Assembly (NCBI GenBank): GCA_011037195.1
Contig: JAAEAF010003566.1
Coordinates: 1-64,000, forward strand
DNA from: Triatoma infestans
Taxonomy: Eukaryota; Arthropoda; Insecta; Hemiptera; Reduviidae
Direction: 5' to 3'
DNA length: 64,000 nt
Shown: piece after piece, positions 1-10,339 of the stretch
Position numbering within the stretch: the first letter of the stretch is position 1
Layout: every line of letters starts with the position of its first letter
Translations under genes and position numbers: made by a program
Notes under the pieces: generated by a model
Databases searched by the model: none
The model's input: only the letters and a program-made list of their open reading frames with translations
What the model was told of the DNA's origin: nothing

Positions 1-504
1 ACGCAGCATACATACATACATCGATACACCAATATAATATATATACACTTAAAACAAGCTATAAGAAGTAACAAAAACATTTAAATTGTGCCATGAGTAA
101 GAAAATTAACTCCTTTTTTTTTTCTTTTTTTTTTTTAAATTCTCAACATGGTTGTAATGAAGAAAATTAATTAAGCTTACTTTGGCAAAAATGTTCTTAT
201 TATATTTCAATTGAATAAGTGAAAGAAAAGTGCTGACAGTATAAGAAAAAGCAGTAAATGGATGTTTGTGAGTTTGTTGGTTAAAATTGCTTGAGGGGAA
301 CGAAGGAGTAAGTGGTTTGTTGCCTAGAACAACCGAAGTGTGGGGGGGCCAAGTTACAAGGGTAAAAAGTTGCATCCAAACCAAACATTCACATATATTG
401 CCTAGATTCCAGGCTACATTTCCTACTGGTTTTTTGTTTTTGTTTTGTTTGTTTGTTTCAAAGAAATTCAGTTGTATTTCTTTAAGAATATATTTAAAAA
501 TACC

Positions 505-850
505 AACGGCTTTTTTGCATGAATGGCCGCCTTTTAAAAATTTATCTCTAACGGAAATTCCAACAGTATGTTTTGTTTTTTTCTTTATAAATAATGTGAA
601 CAAAATCCATCTAACCGGAAATGCAATTTTATTGAACGATATTTTCAGTTTTACGGGATTTTCTTGAAAACGGCTGTAATGATTTTTTTTTTTTAAACTT
701 TGTATAATATTTACCCACCACTTTTACATATCACTTTTATTTGAAACATTTACCCGGGAAAATTTATATTTATAGGGGGTTCTGGGGGAAATTGTAACGC
801 TAAGCTTTCCTCCAAAGTACCACTTCAATATAATGTATAGTTCTGGTTTT
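505..850 (+). repeat. Family D repeat, partial
   Basis: This AT-rich stretch shares phrases with the other family D copies: a run like 'ttttatttgaaacattt', then 'cgggaaaattta', a G-rich block, and 'aaagtaccacttcaatataat'. The closest relative in the window is the copy at 51.6-52.1 kb. No long meaningful reading frame is present. It looks like an old fragment lacking both ends. Confidence 0.5.
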
Positions 851-1451
851 TCTATGGAGTTGGTTCAATATTATTGACGCTGCCTTCTTAATTACAATGT
901 AATGACTTTTACTAACGACGTCCAGGATAAGTACTTCTCCCTTGTCCTATATACTTATTGCAAGGACAAATGGGAAAATTTGAATTTTAATGAAAACTTG
1001 TCATTTCATAAAATAACTTATAAACAGCAGCAAGTGAAAGTCATGTTAGTCGTGTTTCTCACCTGATTTTTTAAAATTTGATTATTTCCATTATTCAGAT
1101 ATTTTATGAAGTCATACCTTCATATCTAATTATTTTGTAACATTTAATAAAATGGTATTAGATAGATGCTTATACATCTTAATAACTATTTATTTTCAGA
1201 AGAAGAAGAATGCATTTTATAAAGCAAATGTGAGGCTACTAAAACTACGTTGAGTTGCTAAGCACACAGCTTGATAATCAGTCTCAACGACATTCCTTAA
1301 GCGGTAGAAAAGTTATTAATACTTATCAGCCAACCTGAGTAGCCAAATTGCAGAGCATAGTCCATATAAAATTATCAACAAACACGCAACCTATGGATAA
1401 GGCGTAGTCGATTTGGTAGTTAGTTTGCTCTGTGTTTAGCTCTCCCATAAG
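851..1451. other. Unassigned AT-rich sequence
   Basis: I see no gene, tail or repeat boundary. Positions roughly 1380-1451 may be the 3' untranslated part of the R2-like fragment that follows on the minus strand. Confidence 0.4.
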
Positions 1452-1751
1452 AGGTCAACCATATATGTGGTGATTAATTATTCCTATAGAATCGATAATG
1501 ATTGATTCTGCTAGGAAAGTCAGATGTTTCGGTTCAATGCCCAAACCCTCGAGGAAGTCCCAAGTTGCCTTTGGGACAGTTCCACGGGCTCCGAACCAAA
1601 GTCCACGAACCACATATTCCCTTTCCCCGAACCACTCTCTGAACTTTTCTTTATAGAAAGGAGTGCACCTTTCGTATATGGTCTTCTTCTCATCATGGAC
1701 CTTTGTGGCTTGTTCTAGGTTGTTGCACTCAAAGCGCAAAAAAAAAATCAA
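1452..1751 (-). mobile_element. R2-like LINE, C-terminal endonuclease fragment
   Basis: An open frame of about 95 residues ends in IINHHIYG. It carries the signature GLWFGARGT(V/I)PK followed by an acidic helix and ESIIIDSIGIINHHIY. The same tail is seen at 57.1-57.35 kb, and in decayed form at 3.0-3.24 kb, where it follows a CCHC knuckle and an ADIV...IIDP restriction-like endonuclease motif. That order is typical of R2-clade LINEs, which cut DNA with such an endonuclease at the C-terminus of a single ORF. The endonuclease core itself is missing, so this is a 5'-truncated dead copy. The ATG at the start is incidental. Confidence 0.7.
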
Positions 1752-1984
1752 CTATTTATTTGTTTACTTTTTGACATCTTATTTGAATTCACTTGCTAGA
1801 CTACGGAGATAAATCTTTATTTAAAATCTATATAAGTATCTTTTGTATGATACGATAGCTATTAATATATATATATGCGTGATTTCGATAATGATTAATT
1901 CATTTTAATCTTTCTAAGTACAATTTGAGAAAAATTTCTTCTATCTTTCTAGAAATATGTTAAACCATGATCCTAAGTGATCAT
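1752..1984. other. Unassigned AT-rich spacer
   Basis: This low-complexity A/T-rich spacer lies between two LINE fragments. It includes a short (AT)n run near 1867-1876. No coding signal was seen. Confidence 0.4.
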
Positions 1985-2727
1985 TGGTTCTAGAAAGAAA
2001 CAAATTGACTGCTGAACGAACATTCTACGATTCCACCACTGCTAACGAGAAATAGCCTCTGGCAACAACTGATGAGGAAAACGGCGAAATAATATCAACT
2101 CATCTGGAAAGCAGATTCACTTTAACTGACCTGCTGATTTCCCAACAAAAAAGCTCCCGGAGATGACTTAATCCCGAATATGTTTTAAAAATATCTGCCT
2201 CGGAAAGGCTTTCCTAATTGGAGTCTTTAAGGCTTGCTTTTGACTAGAATACTTTCCCAAAATTTGGATGAATGCAGTCGTAATAGTATTTCATAAAACT
2301 GGTAAGCCAAAAAGTGATCCCGACAGTTAGCGATCGTTTAGCGTATTAATCCATAGTCAGAGTAAATTCACCAAGTTCGAGTGGAGAGTTCACTTCAACG
2401 TAATGGTTCTGTTGCATCCACACTTGTTGGTTTTATATAAGTATGCGGGGAGGTTATAAGGTTACGTACTGTTACAATAATTTTGAAGAAAGAAAATAAT
2501 ATGCAGCTGCAATATTCCTTGACTTAACTGCCGCCTTTGATACAGTTTGGCATTCTGGACTGCTCTACAACTTAGAAACACAAACGTACCTGAGTACATT
2601 ACTCAAATTACAGGATTTTTTTTTTGTAAGACCGAACATTCCATGAAAGACTCAACAACACATACAATACTAGAAGAATGTCGAATTCTTGCGGAACTAC
2701 CACAGGGACAATCATGAGTTCTATTCC
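1985..2727 (+). mobile_element. Jockey-type LINE, N-terminal half of the RT domain, broken
   Basis: Conceptual translation over several frames gives K(A)PGDDLIP, then KTGKPKSDPDS and then AAIFLDLTAAFDTVWH. The last carries the first catalytic aspartate block of a jockey-clade reverse transcriptase. It is followed by a stretch resembling the R-T-F-H-x-R-L-N-N region and a QG motif near 2700. Multiple stops and frameshifts interrupt it, and a family A repeat sits at 2350-2478 where about 50 residues should be. The RT resumes at about 3560 after an R2-like insert. The element acted by target-primed reverse transcription; this copy is dead. Confidence 0.72.
2350..2478 (-). repeat. Family A repeat inside the jockey RT
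   Basis: It shares with copies at 6.5, 20.1, 23.3, 33.6 and 40.0 kb the phrases 'cagagtaaattcaccaa', 'agagttcacttcaacgtaat' and 'cacttgttggtt', then 'ggggaggttataaggtta'. By convention I call the strand carrying CTGA(T/A)GATGG plus, so this copy is minus. It is truncated before the GAAAC part of the motif. Its position splits recognisable RT sequence. Confidence 0.6.
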
Positions 2728-3555
2728 GTCGTAAATGCGGCAGAGATTCAGAAACCCCAACTCACGTGTTGGGAATCTGTCCACAGAACATGCTCCTCGT
2801 CACCTGTCGACACCATAGGATTAAAAAAAGAAGTGTCAAGTTTCTCACTGAAAGTGGATACACCTGTTTCGATGAAGATCACTGCATCGACACGTGTGGT
2901 TCAAGCAGGTTTGGCGACATTATTGTATTTAAAGGGAACAACGATGCTTTGATCATCGACCCATCTTCCAATTCGAAACGAACGATCCCAACCAGGGAGT
3001 GAAAATCGACGAAGAGAAAAGGCATATTTATGAGAAATGCATTCCTCAAATGCAAGAAAATTACTGCGAAATATTCCGGGATCGAAACTATATCGTAAGG
3101 AGTTTGTGGTTCAGAAGTAAAGGAGCTATACCTCGCACAAAGAGCGATTTTTTTTGACCAGGTTGGAATAGATAAGATTCATCATCTGACCATTACCGAA
3201 CAAAGTATACTTGACTCGCTCGGTATTATATAGTCAATGAATGACATCCCGTTCAAATTTTATTTATTTTAATTTTTTGTTTTCAGTTCTTTTCTATTTA
3301 TTATGTACTGCTAACGTTCTATTGTTTTCTTGTATTTAGACTTGAGATTTTCCTCTGGTTAGTACTTTTTTATGACTTGTACTTTTTACTGTGTACAAAC
3401 TGTGTTTTAATTATTTGTAATAATCTTACTAAATATATGTTAAACTTTGACTCGAACAATTGTAAAGATGTCCCGGGAATTGATTAATATGCTGTGTTTT
3501 GTTAAGCAACTCAATATAAATTAGCAGCCATAGAATTTTGCACAATTTCTTGTGA
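2728..3555 (+). mobile_element. R2-like LINE C-terminus inserted in the jockey element
   Basis: Starting at about 2728 the frame reads RRKCGRDSETPTHVLGIC, a C-x2-C-x8-H-x4-C zinc knuckle. It continues with PQNMLLVTCRHHRI, a spacer, and then SSRFGDIIVFKGNN...LIIDPSSN. This corresponds to the restriction-like endonuclease region seen better at 56.8-57.3 kb. The downstream part to about 3240 is frameshifted but still reads as the conserved GARGT-like and SILDSLGII tail. The remaining bases to about 3555 look like a 3' untranslated region. It interrupts a jockey RT just after its QG motif. In ADIV the expected A is G, and stops are present, so it is not functional. Confidence 0.7.
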
Positions 3556-3559
3556 AATA

Positions 3560-4361
3560 ATATGTTTTCCTTATCTTCCCCTCTACTGCTCGGACATACC
3601 TCAACCTACTTCAGTGACGCTAGCTACACATATGCGGATGTTACAATGTTAGCCTCAACTAACACAGATAATAGCAGAAGCATCACTGACATACAGGCAT
3701 CAATTAACACTATATCAAAGATGGCAACTGAAGTGAAACCCTTCAAAAAGTGGTAGCAAAAATCTTTGCTCTTCAGAGATTGCTGATTGAAAATCTTTGC
3801 AAGCTGACAATTAACAAAAAAATTTAGCTGAAAATTTTCTGGAAACAAAGAGATAAATGGGATACGCTAATTTGGCGTTATCCTAGATACTCGACTATTA
3901 TCAACTGTAACAGCATTACACTACAACATTGTATCCACTTATTAACAGAAACACCCCACTTAGACAATCCTGTACCGTACTTCTCTACATGACATATGCC
4001 TGCCCCAGTTTTGACACACTAACGGAAACGATTACAGACATTTCAAAATAAAGTACTAAGAATTACATTAAACGCTCCTTAGTTTACCAGAAACATAAAA
4101 ATACACAGAGAACTTGACATATCAGACATTCACACACCCACATACACACATGACTAAAATAATAGACAATTTATTCTAAACCCTTCAGATAGTATCTTCA
4201 GCGTTACACTATCACATAGAAGAGTCTACACCATTACACCATCTGGATTAAAACCCACGCTATATCAAGAACTTTGACTTTTTTATTATTGATCACAATG
4301 TGTAAATCTTTTTAAGTGAGCTGGCCCATATTTGAGTTTGTAAAAAAAAAAAAAAAAAAAA
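3560..4361 (+). mobile_element. Jockey-type LINE, C-terminal half of RT with poly-A tail
   Basis: The frame starts LSSPLLLGHTSTYFSDASYTYADVTMLAST. This is the PLL...YADD region of a jockey RT, with the second aspartate of YADD replaced by V. Further on it reads GVILDTRLLS and then a decayed thumb region. The tail is a run of A from 4342 to 4361. Together with 1985-2727 it forms one 5'-truncated insertion split by the R2-like fragment. The altered catalytic motif and many stops show a dead copy. Confidence 0.72.
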
Positions 4362-5389
4362 TCCTCCAACGTATAGGAAACTTCATCAAGGATATTAATG
4401 AAAATTCTATATAATTATAAAAGGGATTGAAATAAGTTTATATTGAATAATTTAAAGTTTAATAACAAAGCGAATGAAAAGTTAGTGGGAATTTGTTGAA
4501 GCGATAAGTAATCTCGTGTCAGTAACACAACAAAACCACATAATTGACATTGTTTTCATTAAGGTACAAGTTTCATAGACACCAGTTGGTAATTATTGAT
4601 TACAATGTTTTCATCGTACCGTTACTATAGTAATTAACAGCTTTTAAATTACTAAAAGAGTTAATGAGAAAAATATTACAAACAACGATTTTATTGCAAT
4701 TAGTGGAAGATTTCTTAAGGGGAAAATTCTTCAATTTATTTTGTAAAATTTTGTCGTTACTTAATTGTAAATTTTTTTTTTTTTGTTCCTTTTGTGTTGA
4801 TGTTAGTTAACTAATTTTCTTGTTTAATACAAACAAAGTGCCATCAGTTGGAAGATGTGTACGCATTATTTCTCGTTGGTATTTAATATATTCCATATGT
4901 TTAAACATGCCATAGCATAATAATCAAGAATCATGATTTAGAACATCATTGCAGGCATAAACTCTCTTGCAACGAAAGCGTCTTTGGGTTACGGCTTATG
5001 GTTAGGGCAGCCATAGAACCTTGCCAAAGAAATGCGCGATTTTTAAAGCGCAGAAAAATCAACTGCTTATCACATTCTATATTGTTCCTAATCTTTGGTA
5101 CTGGCCCATAAATACCTATCCTATAGCATTTTCGGTTCTGGACAAAATATTGAATATGAACTATATTTCCCTTGTCTTTTTTTTTTTAATGCTCCATAGA
5201 TTTAATCGGATAGATATAATTAAAAAATGATTCTAAAATGTTATGACAAAAAACACCATTCTATTTAATTTGATACTAAATCAAACCTGGTTGAATCTAT
5301 TTATGTGGCTAGATATATGGATTTTAAATCCCATTCACTCTTTAAACGAAACATTAAAGAAATATATGAAAAAAATAATTAATTAGTAG
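4362..5389. other. Unassigned AT-rich sequence
   Basis: This is A/T-rich sequence with T runs near 4771-4786 and 5180-5188. A short open frame at 5021-5230 has biased low-complexity composition and no motif. I see no repeat family or gene. Confidence 0.4.
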
Positions 5390-5403
5390 CAGTGGCGCCC
5401 GTG
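5390..5403 (+). repeat. hAT-like terminal sequence (left)
   Basis: CAGTGGCGCCCGTG resembles hAT transposon ends. The preceding eight bases are ATTAGTAG. A facing end with the complementary CAGTGGCG lies at 7819-7832, followed by AGTAGTAG. Pairing of the two is inference. Confidence 0.35.
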
Positions 5404-5539
5404 AAATCTGCAAATGGGGTAGCTGCATGGGTAAAACGAAACATGTCTAAATTCAATTCAATTTAATTACAAATAAATTCACATGGATATTTTTTAAGAT
5501 ATTTTGTATTATACAAAAAAAAAAAACATGATTTCCCAA

Positions 5540-6445
5540 ATAAATATTATTATTATTATTAATATTTATTATTATTATTATTCCCTATCACGGGTGGGCT
5601 ATACCCCGGCACTGCAGCCAACAGAGGCTTATTGTGCCATCCCCGATAACCTCTAGTAGTTGAACCCTCCCTCCCTAAGGAGTTTGAGGACTTTCACCAC
5701 CAGATCTTTTGGAGCTACCATCTCCTCAGGTCGCAAAGTACCAAAGGCGGGACGTTTTCTCCTCCTCTTAACATAATCTGCACAAGGATTCCACGCGGAT
5801 GAGCCCTACATTGTGCAGATGTTTCCTGAATCTCCCATGACCCGTAAATAGTTCCGCACCAGAGAAATCTGGCTCCTATTCAAACTAAGGGCTATTTGGG
5901 TCCTTCGTTTACACAGCCCTGGCATCATCCTTTTGCTGTGTGTGGCGCCTGGGCTCCCCCTCCAGAGCTCTTCATGCTTAGTGGAAACCAATCCCTAATC
6001 GCCGCACGAATCCGCACGAATCGCTCCGCCAGTGATCCCAGGACAGGCTCTGGGCCAATGAACGGAGTATTTGCCCCGTTCCTGGCCAGTTGGTCAGCCA
6101 TCTGATTACCCTCAATCCCTATGTGTCCAGGCACCCATATCAGCTGTCCATGTTGTGCCTGGAGAGTGCTCGACAATGCCTCTAACATTCCTTCACGAGC
6201 GGATGAGGTAGTCTGTAAGCCTCTAGTGCTCAGTGAAGCATGACTATCCGAGGAAAATGCGTTGTCCTTGCCCCTTGGGGCGCTCGCAGGTTCTCCCGGC
6301 ACGACCTTGATAGCAAAATACTCAGCTGAATGATGTGGCATATTGCCAGAGGTTCTCTCAATCACGTACCTGTGGGCCCATTCAACACACTTCTGTTTTT
6401 TTTACGAAGTTCCGCATCCCATCCTAGAACCATCAGTCCAAATAA
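5540..6445 (-). mobile_element. I/R1-type LINE, RNase H and C-terminal region
   Basis: Read on the minus strand, the region begins VIWTDGSRMGCGT, the first aspartate block of a LINE RNase H. It continues to FSSDSHASL and then IWVPGHIGIEGNQMADQLARNG, so the D..D..H/D arrangement of an RNase H fold is recognisable. Then follow SLNRSQISLVRNYLRVMGDSGN and a cysteine-bearing end, with frameshifts. The 3' end is an (AAT)n run at about 5545-5583, the simple tail expected of I-clade elements. The RT domain is absent (5' truncation). The copy is dead through frameshifts near 5930-5990. Confidence 0.75.
5545..5583. repeat. (ATT)n microsatellite, LINE 3' tail
   Basis: Uninterrupted and near-uninterrupted ATT units abut the 3' end of the minus-strand I/R1-type LINE. 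They are best read as its tail rather than an independent microsatellite. Confidence 0.7.
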
Positions 6446-6453
6446 CTAAGATA

Positions 6454-6472
6454 TAAAAAAAAAAAAAAAAAA
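6454..6472 (+). repeat. Poly-A run
   Basis: About 19 A residues separate the LINE 5' end from the family A palindrome. It may be the tail of an element lost by truncation. Confidence 0.6.
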
Positions 6473-6960
6473 ATGAATTATTTGAATATAAAATCCGTTG
6501 AATATATGGATGGTTCCACAATGCTGGATAACATCTAGTATTCCATTCTTTGTATCAAGCATACTTCTTACATTCCTGATCGGTTTCGGATTTTCATCCA
6601 TCATCAGAGCAAATTCACCAAGTTTGTGTGAAGAGTTCACTTCAACACAATGTTTTATTACATTCGACAATTGTTGGTATCTTGATGTATATATGTACGT
6701 ACTCATACATAGATCAACAAACCAACAAGTGTCCAGTGTAACAGTAACATTTCGTTCAAGTGAATTCTCTACACAAACTTGGGGTGAATTTGCTCTGATG
6801 ATGGATGAAAATCTGAATACGGTCAGGAAAAAAAGAAGTATGCTCGGAATACCAGATAAAATCCATTCGTCGAGTTTTAACTTCACAACGTTTTTGAAGA
6901 ACTTTTTCATTAAAATAATTTATTTGAGAAATCATATACTAACTGCTATTTGCTGAATTA
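6473..6960. repeat. Palindromic pair of family A repeats
   Basis: Two family A copies face outward from an axis near 6695. The left arm is about 6535-6692 (minus) and the right arm about 6700-6867 (plus). Matching landmarks include 'ctagtattcc' against 'ggaataccag', 'agcatacttctt' against 'aagaagtatgct', and the central 'caccaagtttgtgtgaagag' against its complement. Because of the symmetry both strands show similar 150-residue frames (containing SSIIRANSP); these are by-products, not genes. Each arm carries the CTGATGATGGATGAAAATC motif at 6590-6607 (minus) and 6796-6814 (plus). Confidence 0.75.
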
Positions 6961-7048
6961 TAATGTTAGGAATGTAACGACTTTATTTTTTCGGGCAATG
7001 TCAATTGAGTAATTTTTTTTTTTTTTAAATATTCCATACTCATCTTGA

Positions 7049-7375
7049 TGTAATAGGATTTGTAGAGAGGGATCTAAAGCAGAGAGAGTGAGAGAGAGAC
7101 ACAGAATTGAGAATCTCATTCGCTACTTAGGCTAGACTTGAGTGGGAGACTCTGCATATATACATCTGCGCTAGGCCTACAAGACAGTCTTTTGAACAGT
7201 TTATACAGCAGTTACAACGCGTCAGCAACCAACTACTACTTTTTTTTCTTTACCCCGTCTAAATCTCTCGCTACCTAATTTCTATTTATGTGTAATGTCC
7301 TGGCAGTTTTGTCTCTATTTTATTATACAGTGGGCCCACTCCTCACTAATTTCTCTCGTTCTCATACCTATTAAA
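7049..7375 (+). mobile_element. Solo LTR, family C
   Basis: It starts TGTAATAGGATT and has a GA-rich first 70 bases, a tatata element near 7155, and CAGTCTTTTGAACAGTTTATACAGCAGTT. It ends in ACTAATTTCTCTC and CCTATTAAA. Copies begin TGTAATAGGAT at 12807 and 50314 and keep the same order of blocks. The CAGT clusters and TATA-like block suggest a promoter, as in LTR retrotransposons. No primer-binding site or internal domain follows, so it is a solo LTR. Confidence 0.6.
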
Positions 7376-7818
7376 TTGATAAACCTATAAAATAATATTA
7401 ATTGTATTGTATACTTTTATTCTGTAAAAAATATTATTGAAAAAATAAAAAATTTCCGTTGAACCTTTAACGAACACAATAAAAATATTTTTTTTATTTA
7501 ATATAACCTATAATATCGCACACAGATTCAATCAACGCTGCCAGTTGAGCAGCTACTATTGCACTAGTTGGGTCACATTATTAAGGCAAACGAAGCTTGT
7601 CGGAAATAACCGAATATGACCATTCTTTGACACTGCGTTAGAATCAAGGAAAGTTTGATGAAATAATTCTTTTTTAAAAACGGATTTATTAATGATATCC
7701 AAGTAACAATTATGTAAATAATTTTATGTTATTACCTATTCCTTTTTTTTTATCATGAATTTAAAAATTAAAATTCATTTTTGTAGTCATTTTCTGGGGA
7801 TGCTGCAGTGTAGCAGTA
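7376..7818. other. Unassigned AT-rich sequence
   Basis: No coding signal was seen. It lies between a solo LTR and a hAT-like end. Confidence 0.4.
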
Positions 7819-7832
7819 ACCAGCCGCCACTG
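7819..7832 (-). repeat. hAT-like terminal sequence (right)
   Basis: Read on the minus strand it is CAGTGGCGGCTGGT. Its first eight bases match the end at 5390. The eight bases outside are AGTAGTAG, which match ATTAGTAG on the other side at seven of eight positions. Confidence 0.35.
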
Positions 7833-8233
7833 AGTAGTAGTAAAAATTTTTTTTCAATTCATTGCACAAAATAAACTTTTACAGAATCCTTGATTTTACG
7901 TTTTTTTATATTTAAATTAAATTATTGTTAAATATTTTTGATTTTTCAGATATCAATGATTCAAAAGTTTTTGATTTAAATTAAATAATATTAGAATTTC
8001 TGTTTTTTCATTTCCATATTTTAAACTTTTACTTACTTAAGTTTCAAATCTTTGCCAACAAAGTAGGTCATCCTTTTTGTTTTTTACCTTTTTTTTTTTT
8101 TTCTTTGTTAATCTTTATTATATTTTATAATCCTCATTCTTTAATAAATTCATTTGTATTTTATAAAGGCAGTATTCTTTTATCCAAATCTCTTTGTGAA
8201 GATAATAGTGAAAAGATGAAATATTAAGTTACC
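7833..8233. other. Unassigned AT-rich sequence
   Basis: Strongly A/T-rich sequence with poly-T runs (for example 8091-8102). No gene or repeat family was recognised. Confidence 0.4.
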
Positions 8234-8245
8234 ACAGATTTATGT

Positions 8246-8489
8246 TTAATTTTTTTTTTTTTATTTAATTTAAGGCGCTTCAATATCTATAGTCATTAGC
8301 GCCCGGAGCTTTCTCAGTGCACTGCCAGCACTGACACTGTTCTCTCGCTTCAGACAATACTGTCCATCACCGAACAGTGAGCTGTAGAGTCTCCTAGAAA
8401 GAAAAAAAATCTAAGGATAGCACTGGACTCGAACCCGGGACCTCCGCGTGGGAGTCCAACGCGCTAACCACTTAGCTAATCCCTCCCTT
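8246..8489 (-). mobile_element. SINE-1, tRNA-derived, full length with target-site duplication
   Basis: On the minus strand the head has an A-box-like TTAGCTAAGTGGTTAGCGCG and a B-box-like GGTTCGAGTCC, the split RNA polymerase III promoter of a tRNA-derived SINE. Next come the body phrase 'gtgctatcctt', the cagtg/cactgagaaagctccgggcg blocks and an A-rich tail that reads as T-rich on plus. The insertion is flanked by a perfect 12-bp duplication, ACAGATTTATGT, at 8234-8245 and 8490-8501. Other copies in the window are at 17.9, 25.0, 28.8, 29.1, 44.0, 45.4/46.1, 52.6 and 55.3 kb. Confidence 0.85.
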
Positions 8490-8501
8490 ACAGATTTATG
8501 T

Positions 8502-9709
8502 ATTTCTTTTTAAGTGTAAATATATCTATTGCCAGCAAGGTTTATAGAGTTAAGAGAGAGAGATACTTGCTCAAAATATGTTATTAATAATTTTTTCAAA
8601 ATATTTTCAGATTAAAAACATATTTCAAAATTCTAATGATTTATTGTTAACCCAGTCCATGTTTTGCTAATGTTATTTCCTAATTTAATTGTAAGCTGCC
8701 ATATGTATTCATTCTTGAAATCCTTTAGGTGGGTCATCAGAAACGGCCGAGAATAGGTGGACAATGGGTAAAACTTAAAGATTACCTGGTAGACGAACTG
8801 TTAACTCCTCTGATCTGTGTGTTAACGCCCCTCTGTTTTTCTTAATATCACTTCTTTCCATTGATTGGTTTGAAAAACTCGGCAGGATGTTAAAGTAATA
8901 TTGGAATATGGTAAGAATTGTTATTTGACAGTATTAATAAGAATATTCTAGTTTTGCAATAATATTTGCTACATAAAGAAATAAAAAAGCGAAAGCTGGC
9001 AAGTAACAACCAAAGAAAAACTTCTCAATATATTGCTGAGTTAGTTTTCCTCAAGAAAATAAAACAAACAATTTTCAACAATTGCTTTATTATTTTCTCT
9101 CTCACTGTACATTGTAGACTCACATTCTGTCTATAAATAGATTATTATTCAAATAATGGTAGCTGATCAAACAATTGTTGAAAAAAAAAAAAAATTATGC
9201 TCAATCAGATTTATTAGGTAGTAATTAATTTTTAATGTTTTTATTGAGTGTAAACAAATAACAATTAACATTAAACTAGCCAATTTAACAATTACATAAC
9301 GATAAAAATAAAGTAAATTACATTCTTTCGATTCTTATTTTCAATTTAAAAAATAAATCTAGATTTTCTTTTATATTATATAAGCAGAAAAATATTACAA
9401 AAGAAAATAGACTGATAGAAAGGGAAATATTTTAAATCATATTAGAAAGTAATAGGCAAAGCTATTTGCAATTTACTACATTATTTCTTACAACTTTATC
9501 TCTAAACTTAACTATCCTAGTTTTTCCAGCATTATTGTGTCATTTGTGTTTAAGCCCCCCAGCTAAATTCAACGTATTCTACCATTTCATAAAAAATTAC
9601 TTTCAATTGATTTATTGTCTACAGATTGTTTAGTTTGTTATTTTTCCTTTCTTGTGTAATGTGTATGTTATATATATTTACAAAGAGAAAGAGTGCTGGT
9701 ATAGAGTTT
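8502..9709. other. Unassigned AT-rich sequence
   Basis: I see no gene. The longest A run is near 9181-9193. A short clearer segment at 8720-8830 has ordinary base composition but no motif. Confidence 0.4.
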
Positions 9710-9720
9710 AGTTTATATTA

Positions 9721-9978
9721 TGTCCTCATGCGTTGCTCTAGTGGATAGCGCACTCGCCTTTCGTGCGAGAATTCACGGTTCGATTCCCTTAAGGGCAAAG
9801 TCGGTGTTGACCCAGCATCGTGATAAAAAGTGGGGAAGCTACAGTTAGTAGCGCCCTAGGTAGCGAAGGCCGGAACTAAACGGCGTGGGAACTGCGGCGT
9901 GCTTACTACGCATCCTCTATTCAAATCGCCGTCTGGCAAGCCTTGGCCCTTCATGGGCTGTGCGCCTAGGGTTTTTTA
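9721..9978 (+). mobile_element. SINE-2, tRNA-derived, with target-site duplication
   Basis: The head has an A-box-like GCTCTAGTGGATAGCGCACTC and a B-box-like GGTTCGATTCC. It continues with 'gggcaaagtcggtgttgacc', 'cagcatcgtgata', 'gtggggaagctacag', 'gccggaactaaacggcg' and 'ccttggcccttcatgggctg'. The flanks share AGTTTATAT (9710-9718 and 9979-9987). It is more G/C-rich than its surroundings. Related pieces are at 50.8/51.5 kb and 60.36 kb. It is distinct in sequence from SINE-1. Confidence 0.75.
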
Positions 9979-9987
9979 AGTTTATAT

Positions 9988-10339
9988 ATTGAAATTTAAT
10001 TAATAATTTGGTAATTAAATTAAATGAAATTTAAATTTTCACTAAATTACATAAAGTTAGTAATTACAATCACAATGTTTTTCGATTGAGATCAGCTGTA
10101 ACCAATCGGTGATGTTCAGGTGGGGTAGGACCTGTATTGGGTGTTAAAATTTTCAAGATTGTCAAAATTGTTTAATAAAGTGTTTAAAAATCAATAAATT
10201 TTGTTCATTATTTTAATATAACTTTAATATCATCAGTGAATCTAGAGTTTCCTAAAAATGAAATTATGTTGAAATGTAATGATTGAATTTGTTTAATTTT
10301 ATCTTTATCTGAATGTTGGTTAGGCAAATTAGTTTGTTA
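9988..10339. other. Unassigned AT-rich sequence
   Basis: No coding signal or recognisable repeat was found before the family F foldback. Confidence 0.4.

Noticed and set aside
106..667. Overlapping open frames on both strands (165 and 126 residues)
   Set aside because: Both are dominated by poly-T/poly-A translations (KKKKK, FFLF) and lie partly over a family D fragment. No domain or motif.
6446..6956. Two ~150-residue proteins on opposite strands
   Set aside because: They are near-copies of each other because the DNA is a palindrome of family A repeats. No known domain.
9725..9790. Functional tRNA gene
   Set aside because: A and B boxes are present, but the sequence is the head of a longer repeated unit with target-site duplication and SINE-2 relatives; acceptor-stem pairing was not evident.
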